Assembly: GCF_004349315.1 (NCBI RefSeq)
Contig: NZ_SMLH01000004.1
Coordinates: forward strand, 310,001 to 374,000
Length of the DNA: 64,000 bases
Direction: 5' to 3'
DNA from: Flavobacterium ranwuense
GTDB taxonomy: Bacteria; Bacteroidota; Bacteroidia; Flavobacteriales; Flavobacteriaceae
Below are positions 17,795 to 27,468 of this stretch, one piece after another. Position 1 is the stretch's first letter, and each line of letters starts with the position of its first letter. The notes under the pieces were generated by a model. It made no database searches and had not been told where the DNA came from. It worked only from the letters and a program-made list of their open reading frames with translations. Both the position numbers and the translations under genes were made by a program.

Positions 17795-19462
17795 TTAATT
17801 ATTTATTACATTTAATAAATCATTCATTGATCCAAGACCACCTTGAATCGAAATTATTTTGTCTACATTTAAGTTTTTTTCATTAATATAATCCAAAAGG
17901 TATTTTGCTCGGCGTTTTAATTCCGATTTTGTAGAAGGTGTATAGCTGTTAAAAGCTTGTCCATTCCAAACTCTATAGAAACTACCCATCCAAAGCATTT
18001 CAGATTGAATTATTAAATGATATTCGGGAACGTACACAATTAACATATCATCAGAATGCTGCCCTGATAAACTATTAGATTCAAAAAAAGTTTTTAAAGG
18101 ATGAATTTGTATTTCACCCCCCGAAAGGTTTACTATATTATTCACGGATTCAATAGAAACGGCTCTCGGGTTTAATGATAGAGCATCTGGATGAATATTG
18201 TGAATTGCATTAATAACAGAAGTCAATTTTCCAACACCATTTTGAGCAGTATAGATTTTCCCACATTCATAGGCAGTTTCTCTGATTCCTGAGAGCGTTG
18301 CACCATGAGAATGACTTGAAATTCCCGCAATTACAGGGATACCTGGGAATTTACTTTTTGCAGTATTTATTATACTTCGTGTCCATATATTATTTAAAGG
18401 GGATTCAAAAATTACTAAACCGTCATTGGTTTTAATGACTACTCCGTAAATACTATGATCTGGTCTGCCAATTATTTTTACATTATCGCCTACATGTTGA
18501 TTTTGAATTCCATAAATTGATAAATCAAAATCTTCTAAAATCATGGCTCCACTATTTAATGGCTGATCAAAAATTAAACCTCTTACAATCCATCTGTTAT
18601 ACCATTGAGAATGTAGGTATCCAAAATCTGCATTTTGCTCATTAAAAACAATAGGATTAGCGATGGTGATATTAAAATAATCTGAAGTGATTAAAGGATT
18701 TATAATTAAATTGGATATTGTTTCAATTTTTAAAACCTTATCATTCAAAAGATAAGTTAATTTTTTCGGAAATTTTATATTAGAAATATCACTCCAATTT
18801 TCATATTTAACTTCAAAATAAACATCACCATATAAATAATCATCTTCTTTAATTCGGGCACATTTAGGTAGTTTAGTACTAGAATCAAATAATAATTCGA
18901 TATTTAACCCTTGAATTCTTGTTGGAATTAATAAAGTATTCTCATTTACTTTGAGTCCTAATGTAATTGCTTGTTTTAATAAACCTATTGGATTTGCTAA
19001 TTTTTGATTTTTTAAAATGGCTTCAATTTTACTGGAATATATTGGAATAGCCGAAGTTTGATTAAAGAAATGAGATTTGAAATCATATTTTCCACTTATA
19101 GAACCATGTTTATCATTAATTGTAATTATTGCACTATTTGAATTGTAGTCAAAAGGTTGTTTAATTTCAAGATTGTTATAAATAAGTTTACATTTTCTAC
19201 TATTAACTTCTTCAATATAATCAAAGATATAATTAGACGTATTTATAGGGTTTGGCATAGTAATGGTTGACTCTTCCCATTCATATGAAGCTCCATTAAT
19301 TCGATAAGATAAGGTATTAAAATTTGAAATATTTATCTCACCACCAACTTGTTTTAATGCTTCAGCTAAATTTATTGAATCATTAGACAAATCTTCTTCA
19401 CAAGATGTTGTAAGCCAAAAAAGGCTTACAATTAAAAGTGAATTATAAATTATTTTTTTCAT
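17795..19462 (-). CDS. Metallo-beta-lactamase-fold lipoprotein with altered metal motif
   Basis: About 555 residues from ATG 19462 (an in-frame ATG at 19474 adds MFQI). The lipobox is SLFWLTTSCEED. The N-terminal 270 residues are beta-rich and unrecognised; the second half has MBL-fold features: GDNVKIIGRPDHSIYGVVIK, GLVIFESPL, a region PVIAGISSHSHGATLSGI at about residue 380, and LSGQHSDDMLIVYVPEYHLI. The canonical HxHxDH motif reads HSHGAT here, so the Asp and third His are replaced by Ala and Thr, and normal dinuclear zinc binding looks unlikely. It lies between the thioesterase and the ABC ATPase genes, as a periplasmic member of the natural-product operon. It could process, bind or inactivate the product. 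Confidence 0.7.
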   Translation of the reverse strand: MKKIIYNSLLIVSLFWLTTSCEEDLSNDSINLAEALKQVGGEINISNFNTLSYRINGASYEWEESTITMPNPINTSNYIFDYIEEVNSRKCKLIYNNLEIKQPFDYNSNSAIITINDKHGSISGKYDFKSHFFNQTSAIPIYSSKIEAILKNQKLANPIGLLKQAITLGLKVNENTLLIPTRIQGLNIELLFDSSTKLPKCARIKEDDYLYGDVYFEVKYENWSDISNIKFPKKLTYLLNDKVLKIETISNLIINPLITSDYFNITIANPIVFNEQNADFGYLHSQWYNRWIVRGLIFDQPLNSGAMILEDFDLSIYGIQNQHVGDNVKIIGRPDHSIYGVVIKTNDGLVIFESPLNNIWTRSIINTAKSKFPGIPVIAGISSHSHGATLSGIRETAYECGKIYTAQNGVGKLTSVINAIHNIHPDALSLNPRAVSIESVNNIVNLSGGEIQIHPLKTFFESNSLSGQHSDDMLIVYVPEYHLIIQSEMLWMGSFYRVWNGQAFNSYTPSTKSELKRRAKYLLDYINEKNLNVDKIISIQGGLGSMNDLLNVINN

Positions 19463-19473
19463 GATTTGAAACA

Positions 19474-19929
19474 TTAACTAATTTGGTATTCTTCAAATAA
19501 ATGAAACATAGAGTCTGGAAAATTGGTTGGTATCATTTTTCCATTTACCTCAACCATTGCTGCTGTTGCATGAGTTCCTTTGCATGATAACGTTAGCGAT
19601 TTATCGGCTTCTTCTTTATAATATTCAAATCGCATAAGTAATCGGCTGCTACTTTGTGCTTCAAGATACATTCGCATAACTACTTTATCAAAAGCAAAAA
19701 TTTGAGAGATATATTGAACACTTAAATCAAGTGTAATAAGAGCAAGACCTCTATAAATTTCGTCAATTATATCTGGACAATATTCATAAAGAAACATTTC
19801 TCTACATTTGCCTTGCCAAACCACGAAGTTTGCAAAATAGATATTGCCAACTACATTGGTTTCTTCAAAAGTGGTTATAAAACGATATTCGAAATAGGAT
19901 TCTCCATCTGGAGATTTTATCATTGGCAT
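19474..19929 (-). CDS. Enediyne-type hotdog thioesterase (TEBC/CalE7/SgcE10 family)
   Basis: A 151-residue single-hotdog acyl-ACP thioesterase. Residues 19-45 (key motif FEETNVVGNIYFANFV, then WQGKCREMF) match the diagnostic stretch of enediyne thioesterases of the DynE7/CalE7/SgcE10 group, which lack the acidic catalytic residue of 4-hydroxybenzoyl-CoA thioesterases. Asn25 and Arg43 align by spacing with the Asn and Arg I recall as important in CalE7. In characterised systems it releases the PKS-bound polyene. The gene follows the PKS by 3 nt, the usual neighbour, which independently supports the assignment. Confidence 0.93.
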   Translation of the reverse strand: MPMIKSPDGESYFEYRFITTFEETNVVGNIYFANFVVWQGKCREMFLYEYCPDIIDEIYRGLALITLDLSVQYISQIFAFDKVVMRMYLEAQSSSRLLMRFEYYKEEADKSLTLSCKGTHATAAMVEVNGKMIPTNFPDSMFHLFEEYQIS

Positions 19930-19932
19930 AAT

Positions 19933-22900
19933 TTAATTTTTTATTAGGTTTAATTCTTCTTGATAGATATTAATAACATACTCCGTTTTACTATTAGATA
20001 AAAGAACATTAGTTGAATCTAATAACTTATGACCGTTATTTTTTGAATTTGCATTGGTTAATAAAGAATTGAAAGAAATTATAACATCATTGTATTCCAT
20101 TTTTGAAGATGTTGTTCCATTTGATAATTCATTCACTAACCTTCTACAATCGTTTAAATCAATTTTAATGTTTGAATTATTAATAAGATGTCGAAGTTTG
20201 TATTCTAAAAATGGAACTAATAAGTTATAATCCCATTCTCCTTTAAAGGATGTTCCAGAAACTTGGGTTAATATAAGTTCGTTCCAAATTTGTTTTACTT
20301 GTCCTTTTGCATTAAATACAATTACATCAATTGTTGTATTGCTTCCATTTTCAAATAATTCAGTTGTTTTAATATAGAATGGACCCTCAATTTTTTCTGG
20401 GTTTATTGAAATGCTTTTAGCAGATGTTGGCAATAATCTTTGGCTTGGTCTGCTAACTTGGTGACAATGAATTGCAGCATCATTTAATCCAGGGTCGCCT
20501 AGAATTTTTTCTTCTGATAAAAAAGAACTAAACCATTGATCTTCTATATTATTATTGGCTTGTGCAAGAGCACCCAATGATTTAATTTCAGAAAAAGCAA
20601 CAATTCGTCTAAAAGGCCCTTCATGGAAGAGCAAATCATCATAGAATTTTTTAGGAACATCAATTTCTAGGCTATTCCAAGTTGTTACTTTATTATCTGT
20701 TTTTTTGATAAGTTCTGCTTCGAAATTAAGTTCTGCTTCGAAACAACTAACTTCAAAATTAGAGTCTTCACTTTGAACGATTACTTTTATTTTATATTCT
20801 GATAATCGTATAGCAATAAATCGAACACTATTATTGCCTTCTTTAGGAATAAATATTGATTTGTTAATTTTTAGGCCTTCAAATTTCCAATTTTCATTTG
20901 TTGGATAAAGATATTTTGCCACTTGAGCCATTCCTTCAAGAATCATAACTGTTGGAAATACGTATTGCCCGTCAAACACGTGATTTTTTAAATACAAATC
21001 ATCTTCTAGATTAATATTTACTTCCGAAACGACTTCAATATTTGGGATATGGTGCGTTATGTTTGCAATAAATCTACCAATAATTGGTTTTCTTTTGGAG
21101 TAAACCAAAGTCGGAATTTTTCCAAATCTACCCGAAACAATATACCTTCCATTTTGGCATTGATCATCACTTATAACTGCTTTTAAAATTTCGACACCAT
21201 TTTTAATAGGAATTGGCCAAACACCTTGTCCTTTAAGGATGTCTATACTATTTAAATTAACACCCATTCCGGTTTCATCCCAAACAGACCATTCTAAAGT
21301 AATGCATTTGCAATGACTATTTTCTTTACTAAAATTCTCAATTACTAAAGCTAGTTGATCGTTTGCCCATGCATAATCTGCATTGCCTTGCATTCCGCTT
21401 TGAGCAATAATAGAACCATAACCTATTACTAAATTCAGTTGCTTTGCATCTACAGCATCGATAATATTTTTCATTCCGTCTACTTTAACAGAAAAAGTTT
21501 TGTCGAAATCTTTTATTGATAGAAACTCAATTCGATTTGGATTATTAACTCCAGCTCCGTGAAGTATCGCTTTTATATGTCCTAATTCTTTAACAATGTT
21601 AACTACACAATCGTTTAAATCTTCTTTGTTTAGAACATTAACAGAATAATATTTATATGTAATATTATTTCTCTTTAACAGTTCTAGATTATCACTAAGC
21701 GCTTTATCTTGGTTAGGATTTGATCTTCCAAAAATGGCAAGTTTTGCATTTGTAACTTTTGCCATTTCAAATACCGATTCAAATGTTATTCCTTTTCCTC
21801 CTCCGCTTGCAAGAATAACATCTCCTTCAGAAATAGGATAATTGGCATTGTTTTTCTTTGGGAATATGATTTCAACTTCAGACTCTGTTCTAGTTTTAGA
21901 AACATCATAACTTACTTCTTTGTATTTATTACAATTTTTAATTTCGTCAATTAGCAGTGTTTCAAAATCTTTAATTTCAGAATTAAAATCGATAGATAAG
22001 GTTTTAACATCTGGACTTTCTTGTTGAAAAGAGCGTAAAATTGGTTTTAAATCGCCTTCGATTTTATTAAAAGTAAAATCTACTAAAGCAATAAATTCTA
22101 GATTTTTAATTTCAGGTCTTTTTAGAAAATTTAAAAAAAGTTCAAGGTAACTATATCCATAATCAGAAGAATAAACAAAAACGGCTCCATCACCGAGATT
22201 TAAATTGGTGTTATTTAAAACTAGCTTCAATTGATTTTTTAATTCTTCCTTTCCTTCAACTAGAATAGTACCCTGTTTTTTATTAACATTAATTTTAGTT
22301 AATTCTTTTGGTATTGCTTTTCTGATTAAAGTATGTGTCCAATTTGGCAAATTATCTAAATTGATTTTTTTTCTATCTAAGGAGTTTATATTTATCGTTT
22401 CTCCTTCAAAAATAAGTTTACTTAACTCGGAAATACTTCCATCGGAATTAGCCAATATAGAAGCCGCCGAAAAAACCTTATGGCTTTTATTAAAAACTTT
22501 TGCGGTTAGAGATAATATTTCTGTTATTGCCAACGAATTGATATGCAACTGCGACATTATTTTATCATTGTCGGTTATGATTTCAACAGGAATATCCGTT
22601 TTGTCACTAATGATTTTTTTAATATGAGTTATTATTCCTTCAACGGAATTAGATACACTTACATTATTATTATTATTATTTACTTCTTTTGAATCAGAAG
22701 TTTCTACAGAAGTTTCGGCTATTGTATAAGACCCATTATGATTGACTTTTTCACAAGGGTTTTCTAAAGCTTTTAATTCCCATGTATTGAAATCAAAATC
22801 TCTAAAAAATCTATTTGTTGATAATTCTTCAAAAGCAACTTGATTGCCACTAATAAATGCAGCCGAAAGAATTTTCAGAAATCCTTCTAAAGAATTAGAG

Positions 22901-25473
22901 CCATAATTTAATGAAATTACATGGGTATCATTATCATCAATAAGCGATTTAGAAAGTGCATTTCCGGGACCAATTTCAAATAAAAATGAGACTTTCTTTT
23001 TAATTTCATTTATGGCTTGAATAAATTTTACGGGCTTTTCAATTTGTTCAAATAAATGTTGATTTATATTTATTTTTTCATCTAAATATTTTGCAGACAC
23101 AGTTGAAATTATTTTTTTTAACGGTTTATTAAACTCTATTTGAGTTGTTTGTTCTTTAAATTTAACGGCTGCCTTTTTCATTAAAGGAGTATGAAAAGCA
23201 TGTGATACTTTAAGCCTTACTGTTTGAAAACCTTTACTAAAACCTTTATTTTCTATATCTCCTATGTGGATTGAATTTCCACCAACAACAAAATTATCTG
23301 TACCATTATAACCTGTTATTACGATTTTGGAATTTGAAATTAAGTCCTCAATTTCAAATTCATTACATTTTACAGCAAGCATGGCTCCATCTTTTTCGCC
23401 ATATTTAGACATCAATTCACCTCTAATTTTTGCCAAGTCAATAGCGTCATTAGTATTAATAACTCCTGCCCATGCTAAAGCTGCAATTTCGCCTAAACTA
23501 TGACCAATACCATATTCAAATTCAACACCATAATTTTCAAGTAAATTTAATGATTCAAGTGTGCTTTTAATGATGTGAGGTTGAGCAAAACTTGTGTCCA
23601 CAGTAGCACTATTATTACTTAAATTACTGGCTCGATTTGAATTAGTTTCAAAATTAACATTTTCAAAAGCTCCAATATTAGGATAGATTGGTGCGCCTTG
23701 ACCAGGAAATAAAATAGCATTTTCAATTTTGTCTTGAATAGCACTATAAAAAACACCTTCATTGATGTCGAAAAATAAGTCTTTATCTTTACTGATATTA
23801 TCTAATAGAAAAGAAACTTTTTTAAATAAGTTTTCAGGGTTTTTTGCAACTAAACTGGCTTTCCATTTACCATTAATCTTTGTGGTTTTGGTTAGATTAT
23901 TTGATAAATCTGTCATTTCAGCTCTAGAAATGTCACGAGAAATACTTTTTAGACGCTGTAATTTTTCTAATAATGATTCAAAATTATTTGAAGTTAAAGG
24001 AAACACTTCTGCATCAAATGGAGTTGTGGCTAATTTTTTTGTAAAAGAAGAAATTTTCTTTATTGGGGTTGATTTAGGAAATTCTTCAATTGTAATATGA
24101 ACATTTATTCCACCAAAACCAAAGGAAGATATTCCAGCTCTAAAAGGTTGCTCATCAGTCCATAACTGAGGTTTATCTATTAATTTAAGAAAATTGCTAT
24201 TTTCTTCTAATAGTGCATGAATGCCACTTGTTTTTTTAGAAGGTGGAATGATACTGTTTTTTGATGATAGAACTGCTTTTATTAACCCAGCTACACCAGC
24301 AGCAGCTTTAGTATGACCTATAAGATGCTTTATTGACCCTAATATTGCAGGGGAATTTGTTTTGTTTGAGTTTTTTAATTTGTCAACAATAGCTGAAATT
24401 TCAACTTCATCACCGGTTGGAGTACCTGTTCCGTGAGCTTCAAACATTGAAATAGTTGATATATCATAATTGGCTTTTGAATAGGCTCGGTCCATGGCCA
24501 ATTGTTGTGTTTCAATTTTTGGCCTTGTCATACCTCCTTTTCCATCAGAAGAAATTCCCCATCCTTTAATTACGGTATAAATATTTAACCCTTTTTTAAC
24601 AGCTTCCTCTTCTTTCATTAAAACAAGAATACCACAACCCTCACCTGGCCAAAATCCTTGAGATTTATTACTAAAAACTTCCATTTCAGACTTTGCAAGA
24701 GCGCCATTTCTAGCAAAACCTATAAGTTCAAAAGGGTCAATACTTAAATCGACACCACCAACAATTGCAACTTCTATATCATTATTTATAATTGAATTAC
24801 ATCCATTTACTACGGCTAGCAAAGAAGAAGAGCAAGCACCATCTACAGTATATCCACCACCTTTAAAATCAAAATAATTACATACTCTACCAGCTATTGT
24901 ATTACTAAGACCGCCTGCTAACATATCAGCATCAGGTTCTGGAAAAGGTTCTTTATACTCTTTTTCAGCAGCAGATAAAATATCATTCATATCTTGGTCT
25001 GAATATTTTAATCTGTTCAATGTTGATTGCAAGGTTTTATAAACATACGGCCATCTTAATCTTAAGATATTAGCACGAGTAAATTCGGCATTTAAAGAAT
25101 TACCAATGATAACGCCAACTTTTTCTTTATTAAGCCCATTACCGTTTTCAAAACCAGCATCTTTTAAAGCTCCCGAAACCACATCTAATGTTAGCCATTG
25201 TGCAATATCAGTTTGTTCAAAAGTTGATTTCGCTATTTTGTATTTCATTCTATCAAAATTATAGCCTGTCAAAACAGCTGCATGTTTTGAATAGGTATAA
25301 TCTACTTTAGTTGCATCATCAGAACCGTAATAGTTTAAATTTAAACGACTGTCAGGGATTCTTCTAAATTGTTGTCTTAATGATAAAATGTTTTCCCAAA
25401 ATTGATTTAAATTATCTGCACCAGGATATCTGCAATCTATTCCAACAACAGCTATTCCATTATTATTTTTCAT
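19933..25473 (-). CDS. Enediyne-type iterative polyketide synthase (PKSE-like), KS-AT-ACP-KR-DH
   Basis: About 1846 residues from ATG 25473 (a TTG two codons earlier is possible). KS, residues about 1-470: Cys216 in TVDGACSSSLL, His349 in EAHGTGTPTGD and His389 in KHLIGHTKAAAG; the Gly before ACSSS is PKSE-like. AT about 590-890 with LFPGQGAP and the Ser of GIGHSLGEIAALAW. ACP about 955-1035, with the phosphopantetheine Ser near 981 in LHINSLAITE, like the LHLSS/LHLNS motif of enediyne ACPs. KR about 1218-1430 with GGGKGITFE. DH about 1470-1640 with HVFDGQYVFPTVMILEGMAQ. The tail still has the WDYNLLVPFLEYKL linker, but the C-terminal PPTase domain normal for the family is absent. Members make an ACP-bound polyene by iterative extension. 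It overlaps UnbL by 11 nt and precedes the thioesterase by 3 nt. Confidence 0.94.
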   Translation of the reverse strand: MKNNNGIAVVGIDCRYPGADNLNQFWENILSLRQQFRRIPDSRLNLNYYGSDDATKVDYTYSKHAAVLTGYNFDRMKYKIAKSTFEQTDIAQWLTLDVVSGALKDAGFENGNGLNKEKVGVIIGNSLNAEFTRANILRLRWPYVYKTLQSTLNRLKYSDQDMNDILSAAEKEYKEPFPEPDADMLAGGLSNTIAGRVCNYFDFKGGGYTVDGACSSSLLAVVNGCNSIINNDIEVAIVGGVDLSIDPFELIGFARNGALAKSEMEVFSNKSQGFWPGEGCGILVLMKEEEAVKKGLNIYTVIKGWGISSDGKGGMTRPKIETQQLAMDRAYSKANYDISTISMFEAHGTGTPTGDEVEISAIVDKLKNSNKTNSPAILGSIKHLIGHTKAAAGVAGLIKAVLSSKNSIIPPSKKTSGIHALLEENSNFLKLIDKPQLWTDEQPFRAGISSFGFGGINVHITIEEFPKSTPIKKISSFTKKLATTPFDAEVFPLTSNNFESLLEKLQRLKSISRDISRAEMTDLSNNLTKTTKINGKWKASLVAKNPENLFKKVSFLLDNISKDKDLFFDINEGVFYSAIQDKIENAILFPGQGAPIYPNIGAFENVNFETNSNRASNLSNNSATVDTSFAQPHIIKSTLESLNLLENYGVEFEYGIGHSLGEIAALAWAGVINTNDAIDLAKIRGELMSKYGEKDGAMLAVKCNEFEIEDLISNSKIVITGYNGTDNFVVGGNSIHIGDIENKGFSKGFQTVRLKVSHAFHTPLMKKAAVKFKEQTTQIEFNKPLKKIISTVSAKYLDEKININQHLFEQIEKPVKFIQAINEIKKKVSFLFEIGPGNALSKSLIDDNDTHVISLNYGSNSLEGFLKILSAAFISGNQVAFEELSTNRFFRDFDFNTWELKALENPCEKVNHNGSYTIAETSVETSDSKEVNNNNNNVSVSNSVEGIITHIKKIISDKTDIPVEIITDNDKIMSQLHINSLAITEILSLTAKVFNKSHKVFSAASILANSDGSISELSKLIFEGETININSLDRKKINLDNLPNWTHTLIRKAIPKELTKINVNKKQGTILVEGKEELKNQLKLVLNNTNLNLGDGAVFVYSSDYGYSYLELFLNFLKRPEIKNLEFIALVDFTFNKIEGDLKPILRSFQQESPDVKTLSIDFNSEIKDFETLLIDEIKNCNKYKEVSYDVSKTRTESEVEIIFPKKNNANYPISEGDVILASGGGKGITFESVFEMAKVTNAKLAIFGRSNPNQDKALSDNLELLKRNNITYKYYSVNVLNKEDLNDCVVNIVKELGHIKAILHGAGVNNPNRIEFLSIKDFDKTFSVKVDGMKNIIDAVDAKQLNLVIGYGSIIAQSGMQGNADYAWANDQLALVIENFSKENSHCKCITLEWSVWDETGMGVNLNSIDILKGQGVWPIPIKNGVEILKAVISDDQCQNGRYIVSGRFGKIPTLVYSKRKPIIGRFIANITHHIPNIEVVSEVNINLEDDLYLKNHVFDGQYVFPTVMILEGMAQVAKYLYPTNENWKFEGLKINKSIFIPKEGNNSVRFIAIRLSEYKIKVIVQSEDSNFEVSCFEAELNFEAELIKKTDNKVTTWNSLEIDVPKKFYDDLLFHEGPFRRIVAFSEIKSLGALAQANNNIEDQWFSSFLSEEKILGDPGLNDAAIHCHQVSRPSQRLLPTSAKSISINPEKIEGPFYIKTTELFENGSNTTIDVIVFNAKGQVKQIWNELILTQVSGTSFKGEWDYNLLVPFLEYKLRHLINNSNIKIDLNDCRRLVNELSNGTTSSKMEYNDVIISFNSLLTNANSKNNGHKLLDSTNVLLSNSKTEYVINIYQEELNLIKN

Positions 25474-26467
25474 AAACAATCTTTTTTATTACTTTACCAA
25501 CATTGTCGTCATTTAAATTATATTTGACCCAAGCTCTTATTTCTTCTAAGAACACTTTTAACGAATGTTCTCCATTTATATACCTTCTTCCATCTAGTTT
25601 AACATTTGCTTTAAAGGCAAATTCATTACATTCTTTAGCTGATTTTCCGGTTAGAATTTGCTGTGTTGTATCTTTTTCATGCGGGTTTTCGGCTATATCT
25701 CTTGTGTGAGATGCTAATACAGATCCCTCGCCTAACATGTAATCATATTGGCAAGCCAATCTTTTTAAATCAAGAATTTTTTCAGGCGGAACTCCGCCAG
25801 CATAAGTAGCAGCTAAACCAACTCCAGCCCAAATACCTGCTTTTCTGTTTTCTGGGAAAAGAGAAATTGTTTGATGTATTTTTTCTGGATTTCCTCCATT
25901 ATAAAACCATAAAGCTCTACCAATTCCATTATCATAACATTCTATATAAAATGGATCTTTTTGTACACTTTTAGGGATATATAGATTGTTGATTGCTTTT
26001 TTAGGTTTAAAATAAGCATAATAAAAACCAAATCCATTTAATATTAATAATCCGCTTGTGGGAGAAGCTTTTTCTAAAAAATTTTCAAAAGGTCTATTAA
26101 AAAAAACACCACAGGCTATACCAGCACCTATGTAAGACATGTATTCATGATTTTTACCTTCCCCTTTTATGAAATTCCAGAATCTATTTTTATTAAAAGG
26201 CGAGAATAAATCTAAGGTATATAAACCCATTCCTATTCCTTCATTATAAAACCCAACTAATTCTGTTTTTATAATAGATCTATTTAACATTAAATCATCT
26301 GATAACCCAGTTTCTAGAGCAGTGTTATAGCCTTTAACTACCGTTTTTGCAACACTTTCCAATCGTTTTCTTGGTAATTCATTGACTTGAAATCCACGAA
26401 CATCAAAATTTGCTTCTGAAAGTGGTAATGCAAACATCATTTTTCTTAAAATAGCTAACTTTCCCAT
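25463..26467 (-). CDS. UnbL, DUF1702 enediyne biosynthesis protein (E3-like)
   Basis: About 334 residues from ATG 26467 (MGKLAILRKMM); an ATG at 26485 would overlap UnbU by 4 nt. The protein shows the DUF1702 pattern throughout: LSEANFDVRGFQ near the start, VGFYNEGIGMGLYTLDLF, YIGAGIACG, LNGFGFYYAYF, CYDNGIGRALWFYNGGNPEK and RKAGIWAGVGLAATYAGG. In known enediyne clusters a member (E3/UnbL) always accompanies the PKS; its biochemical role is not well defined. It lies between UnbU and the PKS in the canonical order. Very hard to explain other than as part of an enediyne-type cassette. Confidence 0.93.
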   Translation of the reverse strand: MGKLAILRKMMFALPLSEANFDVRGFQVNELPRKRLESVAKTVVKGYNTALETGLSDDLMLNRSIIKTELVGFYNEGIGMGLYTLDLFSPFNKNRFWNFIKGEGKNHEYMSYIGAGIACGVFFNRPFENFLEKASPTSGLLILNGFGFYYAYFKPKKAINNLYIPKSVQKDPFYIECYDNGIGRALWFYNGGNPEKIHQTISLFPENRKAGIWAGVGLAATYAGGVPPEKILDLKRLACQYDYMLGEGSVLASHTRDIAENPHEKDTTQQILTGKSAKECNEFAFKANVKLDGRRYINGEHSLKVFLEEIRAWVKYNLNDDNVGKVIKKIVYEK

Positions 26468-26481
26468 ATAATTTATTATTA

Positions 26482-27450
26482 TCAATAATTGTTTTCTAAA
26501 ATTTTAGGTATTTCTTCTGTATAGATTACTTCTTTTCTCATTTCACCATTATTTGAATCAATATCCTTATTTATAGTCTCTTTTATTTCTTGTTTTTGCA
26601 TATTAGTTATCCATAAATAAACTCCTCTAATACTACAAACTGTAAAAAGAGAAAAGAACAATCCGAAAACGACATGAAAAGCCATCAAAATGCCATAAGT
26701 AAAAGCAACACCAGCTCCAAAATAAATTTGGTTTTTAAATTTAAAAGGAGTTGTAGCTGGATCACTCACCATGTAAAAAGTAAATAATAGAAAAGCTACA
26801 CCAGACATGGTTCCTAAACTTGCGATTGTTGCAGTATCAAAAATGGTTGTTCTGATAACTGTTTGAAGGAAAAATCCAATTAACCAAGCAAAAATCAAAG
26901 GCATTTTTTTTGTAAATTTTGTATTTAGAAAACTTCCTAAGGAAACAAAAACTAGTATAAGAAACCAATCCCAATAACCAGATGTTGCTTCTGAGAATTG
27001 ATATGGAGGTGCTGATCCAACAGAAGGGAATAAAACAAACAAGGCAACTATACCCGTATTAGATGGATTTAAAAAGTGTTTGTTTTTCCCATTTATTTTG
27101 ATTCTGAAAATATATTTTGATAAAAGTGCGGCAGCAACACCAAAAGAAACTAATAATAAGTTTGTATTAGTAAATGTTAGCATTCCGACTGCTAAAGCTG
27201 AAATGTGTCCAGGTAATAAAAAAAGTATTAAATTTTTTATTCCTCCTAAATAAGTAGGTTTTCTATTTTCATTTCTAGCTACTAAAGTTTCCATTAATAA
27301 TTCAACGAAGTATGCCGTTCCCAATGCAACAGCTACATGCGAGTACGATTGTTCAAATCCTAAGTAAAGATGTCCTACAATGTTTAATAATGTTATTGCT
27401 GAAGCAAATCTTATTAATGCGGGGATTCTGTTATCTATTGCTTTATTCAT
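26482..27450 (-). CDS. UnbU, RnfD/NqrB-like enediyne-cassette membrane protein (E5-like)
   Basis: A 322-residue protein with about nine membrane helices. Motifs NPSNTGIVALFVLFPSVGSA and FYMVSDPATTPFKFKNQI are those shared by RnfD/NqrB subunits and by the UnbU family found beside enediyne PKSs. No other Rnf or Nqr subunit genes are nearby, so it is not part of a respiratory complex. The gene follows UnbV by 18 nt. Its function in enediyne pathways is unproven; flavin-dependent electron transfer across the membrane or transport has been suggested on family grounds. The C-terminal 40 residues (KQEIKETINKDIDSNNGEMR...) form a hydrophilic tail. Confidence 0.9.
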   Translation of the reverse strand: MNKAIDNRIPALIRFASAITLLNIVGHLYLGFEQSYSHVAVALGTAYFVELLMETLVARNENRKPTYLGGIKNLILFLLPGHISALAVGMLTFTNTNLLLVSFGVAAALLSKYIFRIKINGKNKHFLNPSNTGIVALFVLFPSVGSAPPYQFSEATSGYWDWFLILVFVSLGSFLNTKFTKKMPLIFAWLIGFFLQTVIRTTIFDTATIASLGTMSGVAFLLFTFYMVSDPATTPFKFKNQIYFGAGVAFTYGILMAFHVVFGLFFSLFTVCSIRGVYLWITNMQKQEIKETINKDIDSNNGEMRKEVIYTEEIPKILENNY

Positions 27451-27468
27451 AATATATTTATTTAATTA

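Noticed and set aside
19933..25473. PKS read as a polyunsaturated fatty-acid synthase (PfaA-type)
   Set aside because: Only one ACP is present instead of a tandem array, no PfaB/C/D partners follow, and the neighbours are UnbV/U/L and the enediyne thioesterase.
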